Shown: positions 46,373 through 47,823 of the stretch, piece by piece
Layout: each line of letters opens with the position of its first letter
Position numbering within the stretch: position 1 is the stretch's first letter
Source: Rhodovarius lipocyclicus
GTDB taxonomy: Bacteria > Pseudomonadota > Alphaproteobacteria > Acetobacterales > Acetobacteraceae
Assembly: GCF_009900765.1 (NCBI RefSeq)
Contig: NZ_JAAABL010000030.1
Span: 1-47,823 of the forward strand
DNA: 47,823 nucleotides
Direction of reading: 5' to 3'
Program-made: the position numbers and the translations under genes
Notes under the pieces: generated by a model
Database searches by the model: none
Told to the model about the DNA's origin: nothing
Seen by the model: the letters and a program-made list of their open reading frames with translations, nothing else

Positions 46373-46444
46373 GATTTTCGGCTCTTGCGCCAGGCGCGAT
46401 AGGCGGGCCAGATGCTGGCAGGAAAAGAATTGGAGGACCACGTC

Positions 46445-47437
46445 ATGAAAGCACGGCATGCGGGGCGGCGCGCCCTGATTCTGGGGGGCGGCGGCCTGCT
46501 GGCCCCGGCCCTGCTGGGGCTGCGGCCCGTGCTGGGGCAGGGGTTTCCCGACCGGCCGATCCGCCTGATCGTGCCCTGGCCGCCGGGCGGTTCCACCGAT
46601 ACAGTGGCGCGCATCTTCTCCCCCAAGCTGGCCGAGGTGCTGGGGCGGGCGATCGTGATCGAGAACCGGGGCGGGGCCTCGGGTGCTACGGGGGCGATCG
46701 AGGCATCGCGCGCGGCGCCCGATGGCGGCACCTGGATGCTGGTCTATGACACCCAGGCCACCAATGAGACGGTGATGCGCCTGCCCTTCCGCACGATGGA
46801 GGCCTTCGTGCCGGTCACGCTGGTGGCCAAGGGGCCGCTGGCGATGGTGGCGCACCAGAGCACCCCCTATCGCAGCTTCGAGGATGTGATCGCGGCGGCG
46901 AAGGGGGCCCCGGATACGATCAACTACGCCAGCTCCGGCGTGGGGGGGCTCGCCCATGTCTCGACCACGCTGTTGCAGCAGCAGCGGGACTTCAAGCTGG
47001 TGCATGTGCCCTATCGCGGGGGCGGGCCCGCGGTGCAGGACGCGGTGGCGGGGCATGTGCCGCTGTTCATGAGCAATGTGGTGATCATCAGCCAGCATAT
47101 CCGCGCGGGGGTGCTGCGGCCGCTGGGCGTGACCACGGCGGGCGAGAGCCGGCATGTGCCGGGGGTGCGCAGCTTCGCCCAGCAGGGCTTCACGAATTTC
47201 GAGGCGCCGACCTGGTGGGCGCTGTTGGGGCGGGCGGGCGTCGCCCCCACATTGGTGGAGCAGATGTACGTGGCGATGCGCCAGGTGCTGTCCGACCCGG
47301 TGGTGAAAAGCCGGATCGAGGAGCAGGGGGCGGATATCGAGGCCGGCAGCCCGACCCAATGCGGTGCCTTCCTGAACGCCGAGATCGAGAAATGGGGGCG
47401 GGTGATCCGCGAGAACGATATCCGCGCCGATAGCTGA
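46445..47437 (+). CDS. Tripartite tricarboxylate transporter substrate-binding protein (Bug family), third copy
   Basis: A 330-residue periplasmic receptor: an N-terminal RRALILGGGGLLAPALLG signal (twin-Arg start, so Tat export is possible), then RPIRLIVPWPPGGSTDTVARI, VIENRGGASGATGAIEAS, YASSGVGGLAHVSTTLLQQ, HVPYRGGGPAVQDAVAG and the C-terminal EIEKWGRVIRENDIRAD. The start at 46445 is supported by GGAGGA seven bases upstream; a Met 11 codons earlier lacks such a site. No transporter membrane genes are nearby. Confidence 0.9.
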   Translation: MKARHAGRRALILGGGGLLAPALLGLRPVLGQGFPDRPIRLIVPWPPGGSTDTVARIFSPKLAEVLGRAIVIENRGGASGATGAIEASRAAPDGGTWMLVYDTQATNETVMRLPFRTMEAFVPVTLVAKGPLAMVAHQSTPYRSFEDVIAAAKGAPDTINYASSGVGGLAHVSTTLLQQQRDFKLVHVPYRGGGPAVQDAVAGHVPLFMSNVVIISQHIRAGVLRPLGVTTAGESRHVPGVRSFAQQGFTNFEAPTWWALLGRAGVAPTLVEQMYVAMRQVLSDPVVKSRIEEQGADIEAGSPTQCGAFLNAEIEKWGRVIRENDIRADS

Positions 47438-47468
47438 TAATTTTAAGTCACTGATTTTGCTGAAATAT

Positions 47469-47508
47469 GACAGGGCGGAGACGAAAATTTCGCCCTGTCG
47501 GCGTTTTT
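47469..47508 (+). terminator. Rho-independent terminator of the third Bug gene
   Basis: GACAGGGCG and CGCCCTGTC pair over nine bases around a 13-base A/T-rich loop, followed by GGCGTTTTT. It lies 32 bases after the stop and is the most classical terminator in the window. Confidence 0.75.
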
Positions 47509-47523
47509 CGGTGAAGGGAGGGT

Positions 47524-47552
47524 TTGACAGTGCTGGGGTGTACCCGTAAAAG
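47524..47552 (+). promoter_or_regulatory. Sigma-70 promoter candidate 1
   Basis: Perfect -35 TTGACA (47524-47529), a 17-base spacer and TAAAAG (47547-47552) as -10 (four of six consensus bases). It lies 16 bases after the terminator T-run and no coding gene follows it in the window. Confidence 0.5.
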
Positions 47553-47579
47553 CCGCCTCACCGAGACGCTGATTGGTTG

Positions 47580-47608
47580 TTGACATTGGTTGCTGAGGCG
47601 ACTACTTT
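47580..47608 (+). promoter_or_regulatory. Sigma-70 promoter candidate 2
   Basis: A second perfect TTGACA (47580-47585), a 17-base spacer and TACTTT (47603-47608, three of six bases). It lies 56 bases after candidate 1, giving a tandem arrangement as at rRNA operons. It is weaker than candidate 1. Confidence 0.35.
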
Positions 47609-47823
47609 CCACGGCCTGCCAGAGTGGCGGACTTCCTGAAAGCCCGAGAGGGTGCGGTGGGTGAGGTTCCTTTGGGAGCCTTGGCTGTCGCGGGAAGGTT
47701 GTTGATTTAAAACTGTATCTGTTTTGAGAAGTCTGCGTTTTTGAGCGCTGATGTTCTTGGTGTTGGCTGGATGCGTGGCTGGCGCTGGCGGCTTTGAGCT
47801 GTTGGTGTTGGTTATGTTGATGG

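Larger units (their letters stand above)
47438..47823. other. Non-coding end of window: terminator, promoter candidates, G/T-rich leader
   Basis: 386 bases without a convincing gene. GC content falls sharply and the last ~120 bases of the top strand are mostly G and T. In order it holds a terminator, two TTGACA hexamers, a CGCCTCA/TGAGGCG dyad (47554-47560 and 47594-47600), and TGTTCTT (47752-47758), which resembles the boxA antitermination core. This fits the leader of an rRNA operon beginning beyond the window; that is inference. Confidence 0.45.

Overview
The window is GC-rich chromosomal DNA from an alphaproteobacterium, most likely an acetobacterium of the Roseomonas type. That placement is inference from gene content: an FlbD-type sigma-54 activator in the fliF operon, HdaA beside ppk1, several orphan Bug (TctC-type) solute-binding proteins, and heavy use of ATGA, GTGA and TGATG start/stop overlaps. 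No CRISPR array, tRNA, transposase or phage gene was seen.

Layout. (1) 1-1243: end of fliK, then flgD. (2) 1289-7009, minus strand: an amidase, a GDP-heptose pair (HddA kinase and a fused HddC-GmhB), an orphan Bug binding protein and an enoyl-CoA hydratase. This block interrupts the flagellar genes. (3) 7317-15308, plus strand: a tightly coupled flagellar operon fliF-fliG-fliN-flbD-like-flhA-flhF-flhG, with no fliH between fliG and fliN and a very short FlhF. (4) 15318-20155: a 6-phosphogluconate dehydrogenase, accD-folC and a class III aminotransferase. (5) 20390-27873: a catabolic locus. A fused flavin monooxygenase/Old Yellow Enzyme reads left; an SDR, MarR regulator, enoyl-CoA hydratase, acyl-CoA dehydrogenase, aryl-CoA ligase and RidA protein read right. 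The set matches the aerobic 2-aminobenzoyl-CoA (anthranilate) pathway known from Azoarcus evansii. (6) 27878-33824: small accessory genes (secreted Cys-containing protein, PH-domain protein, antitoxin-like protein), a second Bug protein, an unknown coiled-coil protein, a creatininase-family hydrolase, and a coupled pair made of a chemoreceptor-like 4-helix-bundle membrane protein and a Na/Pi cotransporter with a PhoU-like tail. (7) 34111-43834: core genes fabD-(GNAT)-fabG, hdaA, ppk1-ppx, ctpA-type protease, a YibQ-family deacetylase-like protein and rppH. (8) 43841-47437: a frameshifted dienelactone-hydrolase-like gene, a GT4-like glycosyltransferase and a third Bug protein. (9) 47438-47823: no genes. 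It holds a terminator, two TTGACA promoter candidates and a G/T-rich leader that may precede an rRNA operon just outside the window.

Intergenic DNA carries a dispersed inverted-repeat family. There is a head-to-head double copy at 20164-20380, a half copy at 16351-16447, and a cluster of strong stem-loops at 33848-34027.

The items most worth following up are: the fused HddC-GmhB whose phosphatase half has lost three of four zinc ligands; the 4HB sensor-only/NptA-like pair; the reduced FlhF/FlhG pair with no fliH; the complete 2-aminobenzoyl-CoA-type locus with its MarR regulator inside the operon; and the possible leaderless ppk1 transcript.
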